Assembly (NCBI GenBank): GCA_964422615.1
Contig: CAYRBJ010000011.1
Span: forward strand, 1-52,145
DNA: 52,145 nucleotides
From: DATLWN01 sp964422615
GTDB taxonomy: Bacteria; Pseudomonadota; Zetaproteobacteria; Mariprofundales; Mariprofundaceae
Reading direction: 5' to 3'
Both the position numbers and the translations under genes were made by a program. Numbering within the stretch: the first letter of the stretch is position 1; the number at the start of each line of letters is the position of its first letter. The notes beneath the pieces were generated by a model, which made no database searches, was not told where the DNA came from, and saw only the letters and a program-made list of their open reading frames with translations. Positions 27,995 through 38,561 of this stretch are shown piece after piece.

Positions 27995-29527
27995 CTATTC
28001 GAGGCGCGGGAACACCGGACTGGGCCTGGCACAGGCATGTCCGGCCTGCAGCAGACCCCAACCGCCCTGGTCATGCAGACCGACCGTGCCCATGACCTGT
28101 TCGCCCATGATCTGGGCCAGCATCGCCCCGGCCTTGCCCGGCATGAACGGCAGCAACTGCAGGGCCACGAGCCGCAGCGTCTCCACCAGATTGTACAGTA
28201 CCGTGTCCAGCCGCTCGGCATCATTGGACTTGGCCAGCTGCCAGGGCGCGTTATCCTCGACATAGCGGTTGCCATGGCGCACCACGGCACTGATGCGCTC
28301 CAGCGCCGTGTGGAAAGCCTGCACCCGTAGCGCCTCCCCGACATCACGCTGCATGGCCTCGACATCGGCGATCAGAGCCCGGTCCGCATCATGCCCGGTC
28401 GCTGCCCGCCCCAGACGGCCATCGCGATACTTGTGCAGCATGGCCAGTGAACGGTTCAGCAGGTTGCCGATGTCGTTGGCCAGTTCCGTGTTGTAGCGCT
28501 GCCTCAACGCCGCGTGCGAAAAATCTCCATCCTGGCCGAACGGCACCTCGCGCAGCAGAAAGTAGCGCAGCACGTCGGCCTCGTAGTCGCGCAGCAGATC
28601 GGCGGGCCTCAGGGCATTGCCCTTGGACTTGCTCATCTTCTCGCCCTCGACCGTCCACCAGCCGTGCGCGAATATACGTTTCGGCAGCGGCAGCCCTGCC
28701 GCCATCAGCATGCACGGCCAGTACACGGCATGGAAGCGCAGGATGTCCTTGCCGATCAGGTGCACATCGGCCGGCCAGTACTTCGGCACCGGCGCATCCG
28801 GAAAGCCGAGGGCGCTCAGGTAGTTCGTCAGCGCGTCGATCCACACGTAGACCACATGCCGCTCATCATCCGGCACCGGCACCCCCCAGGAGAAGGTGGT
28901 GCGCGATACGGACAGGTCGTTCAACCCGGATTCGACGAAGCGCAGCACCTCGTTACGCCGGGATTCGGGGGCGATGAACTCCGGATGGGCGTGGATATGG
29001 GCCAACAGCTTGTCCTGGAAGGCGCTCAGACGGAAGAAGTACGACTCCTCCTGCACCTTCTGCACCGGCCGACCGCAGTCCGGGCACAGCTTGTCCTGCC
29101 CTGTGCCGGCATCCTTGAGCTGGGTCTCGGTCCAGTAGGTTTCGCAAGGCACGCAATACCAGTCCTCGTACATGCCCTTGTACAGGTGGCCGGAATCCTG
29201 CAGCAGCCGCCACATCGCCTGCACGCCGCGCTTGTGCCGTTCGGAACTGGTGCGAATGAAATCGTCGTTGCTGATCGACAGCTGCGGCCACAGATCGCGG
29301 TAACGCTCGACCACGCTGTCCGCCAGCGCCAGCGGCGTCATGTCACGGGCTTGGGCCGCCTGCTGGACCTTCTGGCCATGCTCGTCGACCCCGGTCAGGA
29401 AGAATACGTCCTCGCCGGCCAGCCGCGCCTGGCGGGCCAGCACATCGGCAGCGATGGTCGTGTAGATATGGCCAAGGTGCGGCTCGTCGTTCACATAATA
29501 GATCGGGGTGGTCACGTAATAGGTCAT
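27995..29527 (-). CDS. metG: methionyl-tRNA synthetase
   Basis: A 510-residue class I synthetase that charges tRNA-Met. It has the HIGH-type motif HLGH at residues 17-20, a zinc insert with CVPC and CPDC knuckles, the substrate segment WIDALTNYLSALGFP, and KMSKSKGN. It is the short form, lacking the C-terminal tRNA-binding (EMAP-like) domain found in the roughly 680-residue enterobacterial enzyme. The ATG at 29527 begins MTYYVTTPIYYVN, the family start; an in-frame upstream start would add 18 unrelated residues. Confidence 0.95.
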   Translation of the reverse strand: MTYYVTTPIYYVNDEPHLGHIYTTIAADVLARQARLAGEDVFFLTGVDEHGQKVQQAAQARDMTPLALADSVVERYRDLWPQLSISNDDFIRTSSERHKRGVQAMWRLLQDSGHLYKGMYEDWYCVPCETYWTETQLKDAGTGQDKLCPDCGRPVQKVQEESYFFRLSAFQDKLLAHIHAHPEFIAPESRRNEVLRFVESGLNDLSVSRTTFSWGVPVPDDERHVVYVWIDALTNYLSALGFPDAPVPKYWPADVHLIGKDILRFHAVYWPCMLMAAGLPLPKRIFAHGWWTVEGEKMSKSKGNALRPADLLRDYEADVLRYFLLREVPFGQDGDFSHAALRQRYNTELANDIGNLLNRSLAMLHKYRDGRLGRAATGHDADRALIADVEAMQRDVGEALRVQAFHTALERISAVVRHGNRYVEDNAPWQLAKSNDAERLDTVLYNLVETLRLVALQLLPFMPGKAGAMLAQIMGEQVMGTVGLHDQGGWGLLQAGHACARPSPVFPRLE

Positions 29528-29597
29528 GTTCGGGGCTGTCTCCTCCCATCGGCGGGGCATTGTAGGCGGCAGCCCCGCCAATGGCCATGGCCGGCTC

Positions 29598-30542
29598 TCA
29601 GGCCGCCGATTTCAGGGCCGCGCGCAAGCGCATCATGTGCGCAAACAGTGACAATGCCGGACGCAGCGTATGGCGCCGCACCGCCTGCGGCCAACGGGCC
29701 AGCTCGTCCGCGGCATCGAGCACGGCGGACGGAAAGCCATCGGACATCCGCGCCAGCAGCCGGTGCTGTACATGCTCCAGTACGATGTCCGACACCAGCG
29801 TATGTGGCACGGCATCGAGGTGGCTGGCCAGCCAGTCCTGCAGATCCCCGATATCCGCCGCTGCAAGATCGGACGTCAGCCGCTGCCAGGCCAGCAGCGC
29901 CTCTCCTGTCTGCCGGTGCTGCAGGCTTTGCACCCTTCCCGGACAGCCGTGGGCCAGGCTCAGCACCAGCTCCGAGAAACCGGCGTCGATGTCCATGCCG
30001 GCCAGCACCCGGTGCATCTGACCATCATTCAGCGGCGCACAATGCTGCAGCATGCAGCGCGAACGAATCGTCGCCGGCAGGCGGGCCAGATCATTGCAGA
30101 CAATCAGCAGCAGGCTGCCGGCGGCCGGTTCCTCCAGGCCCTTCAGCAGGGCATTGGCCGCCTGCACGTTCAGCAGTTCGGCATCCTGCAGCACGACGAC
30201 GCGGCGCACGCTCTCGCTGCCGGAAAGCGACAGGAAGGACAGAAGTTCCCGCACCTGGCCGATGCTGATGTCCCGTTTGCCGTCCTCCAGAGACACCAGC
30301 CGCATGTCCGGATGGGCTCCGGCGGCGATGACGTGGCAGCCGTGGCAATTGCCGCACGGGCCGTTCTCCGACGGCGAAGCGCACAGATAGGTTGCAGCCA
30401 TGCGGACCGCCAGCATGGACTTGCCCACACCGCGCATGCCATGCAGCAGCCAGGCATGGTGCAGGCGGCCTTCCCCCATGGCGCGGACGAAACGCGCCGT
30501 CACCGCCTCGTGGCCGACGACCTCCGGCATCATCCCGGCCAT
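29598..30542 (-). CDS. holB: DNA polymerase III subunit delta'
   Basis: A 314-residue clamp-loader subunit. It shows HAWLLHGMRGVGKSMLA (a P-loop-like region), a zinc module CGNCHGCH, and the sensor segment NALLKGLEEPAAGSLLLIVCNDLARLPATIRSRC with the SRC arginine-finger motif. It belongs to the AAA+ clamp loader at the replication fork. The start is one of three closely spaced ATGs at 30542, 30533 and 30530, overlapping the tmk stop, which marks coupled translation. Confidence 0.94.
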   Translation of the reverse strand: MAGMMPEVVGHEAVTARFVRAMGEGRLHHAWLLHGMRGVGKSMLAVRMAATYLCASPSENGPCGNCHGCHVIAAGAHPDMRLVSLEDGKRDISIGQVRELLSFLSLSGSESVRRVVVLQDAELLNVQAANALLKGLEEPAAGSLLLIVCNDLARLPATIRSRCMLQHCAPLNDGQMHRVLAGMDIDAGFSELVLSLAHGCPGRVQSLQHRQTGEALLAWQRLTSDLAAADIGDLQDWLASHLDAVPHTLVSDIVLEHVQHRLLARMSDGFPSAVLDAADELARWPQAVRRHTLRPALSLFAHMMRLRAALKSAA

Positions 30543-31171
30543 TGCTGCCTCAGATGTTCAGCCAGTGCCCGCTGCACCTGCTGCTGGACGGCCCCGATAT
30601 CCTGGTCCGCGGCCACGCGCAGCACCCTGTCGGGTTCCCGCTGCCAGATGGCCTCGAATGCCGCCTGCACGCGCCGGTGAAAGTCCAACGATTCCTCATC
30701 CATGCGCGTACTGCTGCCGCCGGCCGCGGTTCGCCCGGCCAGGCGCGCCAGCGCCTGTTCGGCCGGCAGGTCCAGCCATACGGTACATTCGGGACGCACG
30801 CCTGCCTCTGCCGCCGCCAGTAGTGACTCAAGATCCTCGGCCTCGCCCAGACCGCGCCCGGCCAGCTGATAGGCGCGCGTCGAATCACTGTAGCGGTCAC
30901 ACAGCACCCAGTCGCCGTGCGCCAGTGCCGGCCGGATCACCTTGGCCACGTGCTCGGCCCGGTCGGCCAGGAACAGGAACAGCTCGGACTCCGGTGCCGG
31001 CGCATCGCCATGCATCAGCAACTGGCGGATATGCTGCCCGAGCATCGTATCCCCCGGTTCGAAGGTGGTGCATACGGCCTGACCCTGCCGTTGCAGCCAG
31101 TCGCCCAGCAGACGCAGCTGCGTGCTTTTGCCGCAGCCATCCACACCCTCGAATGAAATGAAATGCCCCAT
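30530..31171 (-). CDS. tmk: thymidylate kinase
   Basis: A 213-residue kinase that converts dTMP to dTDP. The P-loop FEGVDGCGKST sits at residues 6-16, followed by the DRY-type segment CDRYSDSTRAYQ and LDLPAEQALARLAGR with an arginine-bearing lid. I prefer the ATG at 31171; a GTG six bases earlier in frame is possible. It lies between the DUF4911 gene and holB, the common mltG-tmk-holB order. Confidence 0.96.
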   Translation of the reverse strand: MGHFISFEGVDGCGKSTQLRLLGDWLQRQGQAVCTTFEPGDTMLGQHIRQLLMHGDAPAPESELFLFLADRAEHVAKVIRPALAHGDWVLCDRYSDSTRAYQLAGRGLGEAEDLESLLAAAEAGVRPECTVWLDLPAEQALARLAGRTAAGGSSTRMDEESLDFHRRVQAAFEAIWQREPDRVLRVAADQDIGAVQQQVQRALAEHLRQQWPG

Positions 31172-31183
31172 GTTCACGACTCC

Positions 31184-31432
31184 CTACCGATACGGCCTTT
31201 CATCGACGATGCGTACCTTAAGTGCCGACGGCAGGGTTGCCAGCCAGCCGTACAGCTCCGGCAACTGGTCGGGCACCGTCCACAGCTCGTGCAGGCTGCG
31301 ATCATTGGCATCGAGGCTGCGCATCACCGCCAAACCATCCTCTCCGTTCAGGATGCCCTGGAAAAGCACCGCCTGCGCCGAAGGCAAGCGCACCGTCACG
31401 ATGACCGCATCACCGCTACTTACCCTTGGCAT
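31184..31432 (-). CDS. DUF4911-like small protein between mltG and tmk
   Basis: This 82-residue gene starts at an ATG inside the last codons of mltG (overlap of 17 bases) in a different frame. The protein has the pattern IVTVRLPSAQAVLFQGILNG, EDGLAVMRSLD, then LHELWTVPDQLPELYGWLATL. This fits the DUF4911 family: a short ferredoxin-like alpha/beta fold whose middle reads EGLA.(M/L)RT.D. The function is unknown. It sits inside the mltG-tmk run and shares its strand, so it is surely co-expressed. Confidence 0.7.
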   Translation of the reverse strand: MPRVSSGDAVIVTVRLPSAQAVLFQGILNGEDGLAVMRSLDANDRSLHELWTVPDQLPELYGWLATLPSALKVRIVDERPYR

Positions 31433-32429
31433 TCTGCTGCTCCCGCTGGCGCTCCTGCTGATGATAGATGCGTATCCAGCGCAGCACGTTGGCCTCATGC
31501 TGGGCCATCGTCGAGGCGAAGGCGTGCCCGCCCGTGCCGTTGGCCACGAAATACAGATAATCAACGTCCGCCGGATTGGCGGCGGCCTCGATGCTGGCCT
31601 TGCCGGGATTACAGATCGGCGTCGGCGGCAGCCCCCGGCGGGTATAGGTGTTCCACGGCGTGTCATGCTCCATATCCTGTTTGTGCAGGTTGCCGGAGAA
31701 AGCGCCTTGGGTGGCCCAGATACCGTAGATGACCGTCGGGTCCATCTGCAGCGGCATATGCCGCTGCAGCCGGTTGTAGATCACCGCTGATACCAGCGGC
31801 CGCTCCTTGTCCAGGTGCGTTTCCTTCTCGATGATCGAAGCGATGATGCGGATCTGGTTGGCGGTGTCGGTGCCGGGCTCGCTGGCAACGGCCGAGGCCA
31901 GCACCCTGTTCTGGGCCTGGATCATGCGTACCAGCATCGCCTTGGGTTCCACCGGCTTTTCGTAATCGTAGGTTTGCGGCAGCAGCCTGCCCTCCTGCTG
32001 GCCCTTGGGGATCAGGCTGTCCATCGCCCGCTGCCAGACGGACAACGGCGTGCCTGTCCGGGCTGCCAGCAGCGCCAGCACCTCATCGGTGCGCAGGCCC
32101 TCCGGGATGGTGACGGAAAAACGCATGACATCGCCGCGCAGCATGCGCTCAAACACGTGCGGGATGCTGCTGGGGCCCTCGAAATGGTAATAGCCGCTGC
32201 GCAGGCTTTCCCCCTCGCCCGTCAGGCGTACCAGTGCCTTAAAGGCCCAGGCATGATCGATGACACCGGCCCGCTTCAGTTGGGAAGCGATGTGGGCGCT
32301 GCTGGCGCCGTGATCGATCACCACCACCACCGGCGCCGGCGGCGATACGGTGCGGCTGTAGATCCAGCCCAGATACCCCACCGCAGCCAGTACCACGACC
32401 AGGGCCAGGAATTCCCCCATGCGTCTCAT
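31416..32429 (-). CDS. mltG: endolytic peptidoglycan transglycosylase
   Basis: MltG (YceG) of 337 residues. An N-terminal membrane anchor (about residues 7-25) is followed by a LysM-like region with SGYYHFEG and the YceG domain with TIPEG, LLPQTYDY, and the catalytic Glu201 in ASIIEKETHL, then VSAVIYNRLQRHMPLQMDPTVIYG. It cuts nascent glycan strands in the periplasm and so sets their length. It begins the minus-strand run and overlaps the small gene behind it. Confidence 0.96.
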   Translation of the reverse strand: MRRMGEFLALVVVLAAVGYLGWIYSRTVSPPAPVVVVIDHGASSAHIASQLKRAGVIDHAWAFKALVRLTGEGESLRSGYYHFEGPSSIPHVFERMLRGDVMRFSVTIPEGLRTDEVLALLAARTGTPLSVWQRAMDSLIPKGQQEGRLLPQTYDYEKPVEPKAMLVRMIQAQNRVLASAVASEPGTDTANQIRIIASIIEKETHLDKERPLVSAVIYNRLQRHMPLQMDPTVIYGIWATQGAFSGNLHKQDMEHDTPWNTYTRRGLPPTPICNPGKASIEAAANPADVDYLYFVANGTGGHAFASTMAQHEANVLRWIRIYHQQERQREQQNAKGK

Positions 32430-32503
32430 GCAAGCACCTGTGCCCCAACTTGCGGTGCCTGCATACGGCAGGCGCGGCCGGAACTGTCTCCGGACCGGTG
32501 GTT

Positions 32504-32532
32504 TTGATAGGCTCGCCCGGTTTGCATATACG
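32504..32532 (+). promoter_or_regulatory. sigma-70-like promoter for ilvA
   Basis: TTGATA at 32504-32509 (five of six consensus bases) and TATACG at 32527-32532 (four of six) are separated by an exact 17-base spacer. They would give a leader of about 17 bases before the ilvA ATG at 32556. Confidence 0.55.
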
Positions 32533-32555
32533 ATTGACCCAGGTGATGAACGCGC

Positions 32556-34064
<1,509 letters not shown>

Positions 34065-34138
34065 GGCCCTGACCGTGGCCACGGACGCACGGATCTAGCA
34101 TGGGAAGATTTGCGGGACATCTGGGGAAAGGCCGGTAC

Positions 34139-35344
34139 ATGCCGCGATGGTGGCGCCACGCCCTGCTCGCCATGCTGTACCTGCTGCCCTCCTCCGCACT
34201 GGCCGCAGCAGCGGGCAGTGCGTTCCCGATCATTCCGCATACCGGGGGAGAAATCTTCGGCCTGTCCCAAAGCACCCAGCGCCACGCCGGCATCACCGGT
34301 GACTGGGGCGGGCTGCGCAACCGGCTGGAGGATCAGGGCATAACGGTGGCGGCCCTGTACACCGGTGAGTCCGAGCGCAACTACGACCCCGGCCTGGTCA
34401 AGCCGAAGCTTGAAACCATCTACCACGACAACCTCGACCTGATGCTGACCGTGGATACCGAAAAAGCCGGGCTGTGGCCGGGCGGCACCCTGTTCATCTA
34501 CGGCCTGCGCAATCACGGCGGCCAGCCGTCGCAGAACGTCATCGGCGATCTGCAGGTGGCGAGCAACATCGAAGCGCCCCAGCAGTTCATCGTCGAGGAG
34601 GCCTGGTACGAGCAGAAGCTGATGCACGGCAAGCTTTCGCTGCTCGCCGGCCTGCGTGACGTCAACAACGAGTTCTACATCTCCGATTACGGCACCCTGT
34701 TCATCAACTCGTCCTTCGGCATCGGCCCGGAGATCACCACCAACGTACCGACCTCGACCTTTCCGCGGGCGGGATGGGGTGCGCGCATCCGCATCAAGCC
34801 GTCCCGCCACTGGTACGTGCAACTGGCCAGCTTCGGCGGTAATCCCCAGAGGCGGACGCTGGCAGCGCACGATGGACAGATGCTGATCGCCGAGGCTGGC
34901 CTGATCCTGCCGAAGGGACGCTACAAGCTGGGCGCTTGGACGCACACGGCCACCCATGTCTACGCCGGACACAGTTATGCCGGCGATTACGGCGGCTACG
35001 CACTCATCGACCAGCAACTGGCCGCCATCGGCGCCACGAAGATCGGCGCCTTCGTGCAATACGGCTGGGTACCGCCGGGACGCAACCTGGTTACGCGTTA
35101 CCTGGGTCTCGGCCTGCACATTCTGGCGCTGCTGCCGTGGCGCACCAAGGACATTTTCGGCCTGGGCCTGGCCGAGGCCACGACACACACGGGCACGGAG
35201 AACACCATCGAGCTGACTTACCGCATGCCGCTGACGCCGTGGCTGGTTGTACAGCCGTCATTCCAGTGGATCGCCAACCCTGGAGCCGTAACCGGAAACC
35301 ACATGGTGCGCGTCGGCATCCTGCATTTCGAACTGAGCTTCTGA
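34139..35344 (+). CDS. OprB-like carbohydrate-selective porin
   Basis: An outer-membrane beta-barrel of 401 residues. A signal peptide (MPRWWRHALLAMLYLLPSSALA, with cleavage after ALA) precedes GDWGGLRNRLEDQGI, the OprB family start. Many alternating strands with aromatic ends follow, and the last residue is Phe, as expected for BAM recognition. I chose ATG 34139 because GGGGAAAGG lies upstream and a signal peptide starts directly. The ATG at 34100 would add 13 residues. The GDWGG motif and barrel support the assignment, although it is shorter than classical OprB. It may import sugars. Confidence 0.85.
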   Translation: MPRWWRHALLAMLYLLPSSALAAAAGSAFPIIPHTGGEIFGLSQSTQRHAGITGDWGGLRNRLEDQGITVAALYTGESERNYDPGLVKPKLETIYHDNLDLMLTVDTEKAGLWPGGTLFIYGLRNHGGQPSQNVIGDLQVASNIEAPQQFIVEEAWYEQKLMHGKLSLLAGLRDVNNEFYISDYGTLFINSSFGIGPEITTNVPTSTFPRAGWGARIRIKPSRHWYVQLASFGGNPQRRTLAAHDGQMLIAEAGLILPKGRYKLGAWTHTATHVYAGHSYAGDYGGYALIDQQLAAIGATKIGAFVQYGWVPPGRNLVTRYLGLGLHILALLPWRTKDIFGLGLAEATTHTGTENTIELTYRMPLTPWLVVQPSFQWIANPGAVTGNHMVRVGILHFELSF

Positions 35345-35418
35345 CGGGCCCTGTCGCACATCCGGTATGTGTTGTACGATTCCGGCCTTGGCCGCACCGG
35401 CCCGCATAAAGGAGATTC

Positions 35419-36819
35419 ATGTCGTTTCATTTGCCAATGCTGAACATCTCGGGCAAGGAGGTGTTGCCGCTGGTCGAGGGCGGCAAGGGCGTGGCCGTGT
35501 CCACCGGAGAAAGCTCCGGAGCCTGGGCCGCCGCCGGCGGTGTCGGCACCTTTTCGGCCGTCAATGCGGACAAGGTCAACGAACACGGTGAGATCGTACC
35601 CCTCGTCTACCACGGCAAGAGTCGCAAGACCCGCCACGAGGAGTTGATCGCCTATTCCATCGAGGGTGGTATCAGCCAGGCGAAGATCGCCCATGATCTG
35701 GCCGGCGGCCACGGGCGCATCCACATGAACGTGCTGTGGGAAATGGCCTCGTCGGAACAGGTGCTTCACGGTGTACTGCAGGGTGCCAAGGGCCTGATCC
35801 ACGGCGTCACCTGCGGTGCGGGCATGCCGTTCCGCCTGGCACCGCTGGCCGCCGAATACGGCGTCTATTACTACCCCATCGTTTCCTCGGCCCGCGCCTT
35901 CCGCGCCCTGTGGCTGCGCTCCTACCGCAAGTACCCGGAGCTGCTGGGTGGCGTTGTCTACGAGGACCCGTGGCTGGCCGGAGGACACAACGGCCTGTCC
36001 AACGCCGAAAACCCGAAAGTGCCCGAGAGCCCCTATCCGCGCGTGGCTGAGCTACGGCGGACGATGAACGAATTCGGGCTCACGCAGGTACCTGTGATCA
36101 TGGCCGGCGGCGTCTGGGCACTGAAGGAATGGAGCGACTGGATCGACAATCCCGAAATCGGCCCCGTCGCCTTCCAGTTCGGCACGCGCCCGCTTCTGAC
36201 CAAGGAAAGCCCGATTTCCGATGCATGGAAGAAGCGGCTGATGAAGCTCAAGCAAGGCGACATCAAACTGCACCGTTTCTCCCCTACCGGCTTCTACTCA
36301 TCGGCCGTCTACAACCATTTCCTGCACGAGTTGTACGAACGTTCCGATCGCGAGATCGCCTTCGTCGACCACCCGGCCGGCGACCACGTCGTGCCGTTCG
36401 CCTATGGGGTACGCCAGCGCACCGTCTATGTCACCAAACACGACAGGCGGAGCGCCGAGAGCTGGGTATCCGACGGATTCTCCAAGGCGCTGCCGACACC
36501 GGATTCCACCCTGATCTTCGTCACGCCCGAAAAGGCCCAGGAGATCCGCAAGGACCAGCTGGACTGCATGGGCTGCCTGTCCCAGTGCCTGTTCAGCAAC
36601 TGGGCCACCAACGAGCGGGGCACGACCGGCCGCAAGGCCGACCCGCGCAGCTTCTGCATTCAGAAGACCCTGCAGGAGATCGCGCATGGCGCGGATCCGG
36701 ACCAGCACCTGATGTTCGCCGGGCATGCTGCCTACCGCTTCGCTGAGGATCCGTTCTATGCCGACGGCTTCGTCCCGACGGTGCGCCAGTTGGTCGAACA
36801 CATCCGTACGGGTGAATAA
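35419..36819 (+). CDS. nitronate monooxygenase family flavoprotein
   Basis: A 466-residue FMN-dependent TIM-barrel protein of the 2-nitropropane dioxygenase/nitronate monooxygenase superfamily. Visible marks are GESSGAWAAAGGVGTFSAVN, IHMNVLW, HGVTCGAGMP and the FMN phosphate segment IMAGGVWALKEW with FQFGTRPLL. It is longer than usual, and its C-terminal part carries Cys383, Cys386, Cys390 (CMGCLSQC) and Cys413, a possible iron-sulfur or zinc site not found in simple members. AAAGGAGA precedes the ATG. The substrate is unknown. Confidence 0.85.
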   Translation: MSFHLPMLNISGKEVLPLVEGGKGVAVSTGESSGAWAAAGGVGTFSAVNADKVNEHGEIVPLVYHGKSRKTRHEELIAYSIEGGISQAKIAHDLAGGHGRIHMNVLWEMASSEQVLHGVLQGAKGLIHGVTCGAGMPFRLAPLAAEYGVYYYPIVSSARAFRALWLRSYRKYPELLGGVVYEDPWLAGGHNGLSNAENPKVPESPYPRVAELRRTMNEFGLTQVPVIMAGGVWALKEWSDWIDNPEIGPVAFQFGTRPLLTKESPISDAWKKRLMKLKQGDIKLHRFSPTGFYSSAVYNHFLHELYERSDREIAFVDHPAGDHVVPFAYGVRQRTVYVTKHDRRSAESWVSDGFSKALPTPDSTLIFVTPEKAQEIRKDQLDCMGCLSQCLFSNWATNERGTTGRKADPRSFCIQKTLQEIAHGADPDQHLMFAGHAAYRFAEDPFYADGFVPTVRQLVEHIRTGE

Positions 36820-36821
36820 AT

Positions 36822-36850
36822 TTTGACAGACGGCAGGCCCACGGCTAAGA
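36822..36850 (+). promoter_or_regulatory. candidate promoter before the PilZ-like gene
   Basis: A perfect -35 TTGACA at 36822-36827 starts three bases after the previous stop. A weak -10 (TAAGAG at 36845-36850) follows at 17 bases. Confidence 0.35.
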
Positions 36851-36881
36851 GTAAGTGCACGTACGTATGGGAGGAACGGTC

Positions 36882-36905
36882 ATGGATGCCCTGAGAGCGG
36901 ACTAG
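36882..36905 (+). CDS. possible seven-codon leader ORF
   Basis: ATG GAT GCC CTG AGA GCG GAC TAG follows a strong Shine-Dalgarno (GGGAGGA at 36869-36875, six bases before the ATG). It ends six bases before the ATG of the PilZ-like gene, which has no ribosome-binding site of its own. The main gene may therefore be translated by re-initiation. This is read from sequence only; it could be chance. Confidence 0.35.
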   Translation: MDALRAD

Positions 36906-36911
36906 CAAGCG

Positions 36912-38561
36912 ATGGCGGATAAACCCATATCCTCAGAGATGCAGAAGCTGTTCGAATCCGCGGGCTCGCTCGAACTGGACACCGACCTGCGCCTGCACGT
37001 CCAGAAACTGGAACTGGGCAAGGCGGAATTGCTGACCGATGCGCTGACCCTGCCCTTCGTCGATATCGAGAACCGGTTGTCGAAATACGCCACGGGTGTG
37101 GACACGATCGAAAAGGACTCGCTACGGCGCAGCATGAAGTCCTACCTGGCGCGTCTGAATTCCAACCCCTTGATTCCGCTGCATTTCCGGCTGAAGGTTC
37201 TGAACCGCTTCGAGAAGGAGCTGGATCTGTTCGATGCGGAGATGACCGCTTCCGTGCTCAATGCGCACAAAATCGGCGTCGACATGGTGCAGAAGGCGGC
37301 CCGCAGCCAGCCCACCTACTACCGTATCCTCGTCGACATGGTGTCCAGCGCCATCGATCTGGCGGTCAAGCTGTTGCGCCTTTCTCTCGAGAAGTATCAG
37401 GCGCCGGCAGTCATCGCCACCCGTCAGGTGTTCGATCTGATGCGCCTCGGACTCGGCATTGTGCCCCTGCTGACGGACGATGCGCTGGCGGAGCGCGATC
37501 GACTGTACCGCAGTATCTGCGCGCACGAACTGCTGCGCATGCTCGATTTTTTCGGCAAGTCCCAAGCGGACCAGAAGATGACCTGGAAGGAACTGCAGCA
37601 TCATATTGTCGTGCTGAAACCGATGCTGTGCCGCAAGGATGATCCGGTGCCGGAGATCCCGGATCACACGGTAATGATCACATCCTTCTCCCGGCCCAAT
37701 GAGCCGGCCAAGGTGGTTTCGAAGATTCCGTCACCTTTGAACGCGGACTGCATCGCCATCCCGATGGACACGTTCATCGACCGACTGGTGACCGCCATCA
37801 ACCGGGTCGAGAGCGTCATGCAAGGAACCGCTTCCAAGAAGACCGACCTGTTTACCGAAGAGGCCCTGCACACCACCATTACCGGAGGCAACGCCATCCT
37901 GGATGCCGTGCGCACCAAGCCGCGCGGCCCGGAACGGAAGGACTATGCAGGCACACGCGTCGTGCTCGAGTGGAACCCGCGCAAATCCATCGTCGAGGCC
38001 TTTACCAACCTGATCGCCAGCGACTATGAGTACGCGCCGACGTCACAGGCCGTCGAGGATGCCTGGATGGTCGCCAATATCAGCACCCATGGCGTCGGCC
38101 TGGAGCGCCCCGAGGGCAGGACGCTGCCGCTCGGCGTCGGCTCGATCATCGGCCTGAACTGGATCCCGCACCGCAACGAACCGATGCTCGGCTTCATCCG
38201 CTGGATCAAGGAGCCCAAGCCGGGTGAGCAGCGTCTGGGCATCGAGTTCTTCGGCAGGGAGTTCCGGCTGTTCAAGGGCAATATGCTCGGTGGCGGCCCC
38301 GAGGATGAGGACATGATCGAGAACCGATCCTGGCCGGTGCTGGTCAAGCCGGGCAAAAAATTTCATACGGTGTACTTCCCGGACAACAAGATCTTCCGCA
38401 CCATGACGTTCGCGCTGAGCCAGGAGGGAAAGAGTAGCTATTTCAAGGTGATCGAGGTGGTCGAGACCGGTCCCAACTACAGCCTGTGCAAGGTGGTGCC
38501 GGCCAGCCTCGCACCCACCAAGCAGATGGATTTCTCCGGGGGCTCCGGCAAGGTGGCCTAG
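36912..38561 (+). CDS. PilZ-like domain protein of unknown function
   Basis: A 549-residue cytoplasmic protein. The first 340 residues are mostly helical with no recognised domain. The C-terminal region around residues 380-440 contains NISTHGVGLERPEG (near residue 388), VGSIIGL and GFIRWIK, a degenerate PilZ pattern in which the usual Asp of DxSxxG is Asn. PilZ-like modules bind cyclic di-GMP, but with this change binding is doubtful. There is no signal peptide. The gene begins after a tiny leader ORF, and its stop overlaps the convergent rep stop through CTAG. Confidence 0.6.
   Translation: MADKPISSEMQKLFESAGSLELDTDLRLHVQKLELGKAELLTDALTLPFVDIENRLSKYATGVDTIEKDSLRRSMKSYLARLNSNPLIPLHFRLKVLNRFEKELDLFDAEMTASVLNAHKIGVDMVQKAARSQPTYYRILVDMVSSAIDLAVKLLRLSLEKYQAPAVIATRQVFDLMRLGLGIVPLLTDDALAERDRLYRSICAHELLRMLDFFGKSQADQKMTWKELQHHIVVLKPMLCRKDDPVPEIPDHTVMITSFSRPNEPAKVVSKIPSPLNADCIAIPMDTFIDRLVTAINRVESVMQGTASKKTDLFTEEALHTTITGGNAILDAVRTKPRGPERKDYAGTRVVLEWNPRKSIVEAFTNLIASDYEYAPTSQAVEDAWMVANISTHGVGLERPEGRTLPLGVGSIIGLNWIPHRNEPMLGFIRWIKEPKPGEQRLGIEFFGREFRLFKGNMLGGGPEDEDMIENRSWPVLVKPGKKFHTVYFPDNKIFRTMTFALSQEGKSSYFKVIEVVETGPNYSLCKVVPASLAPTKQMDFSGGSGKVA

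Noticed and set aside
28514..30268. 584-codon plus-strand frame over metG and holB
   Set aside because: Antisense shadow; metG and holB are unambiguous on the minus strand.
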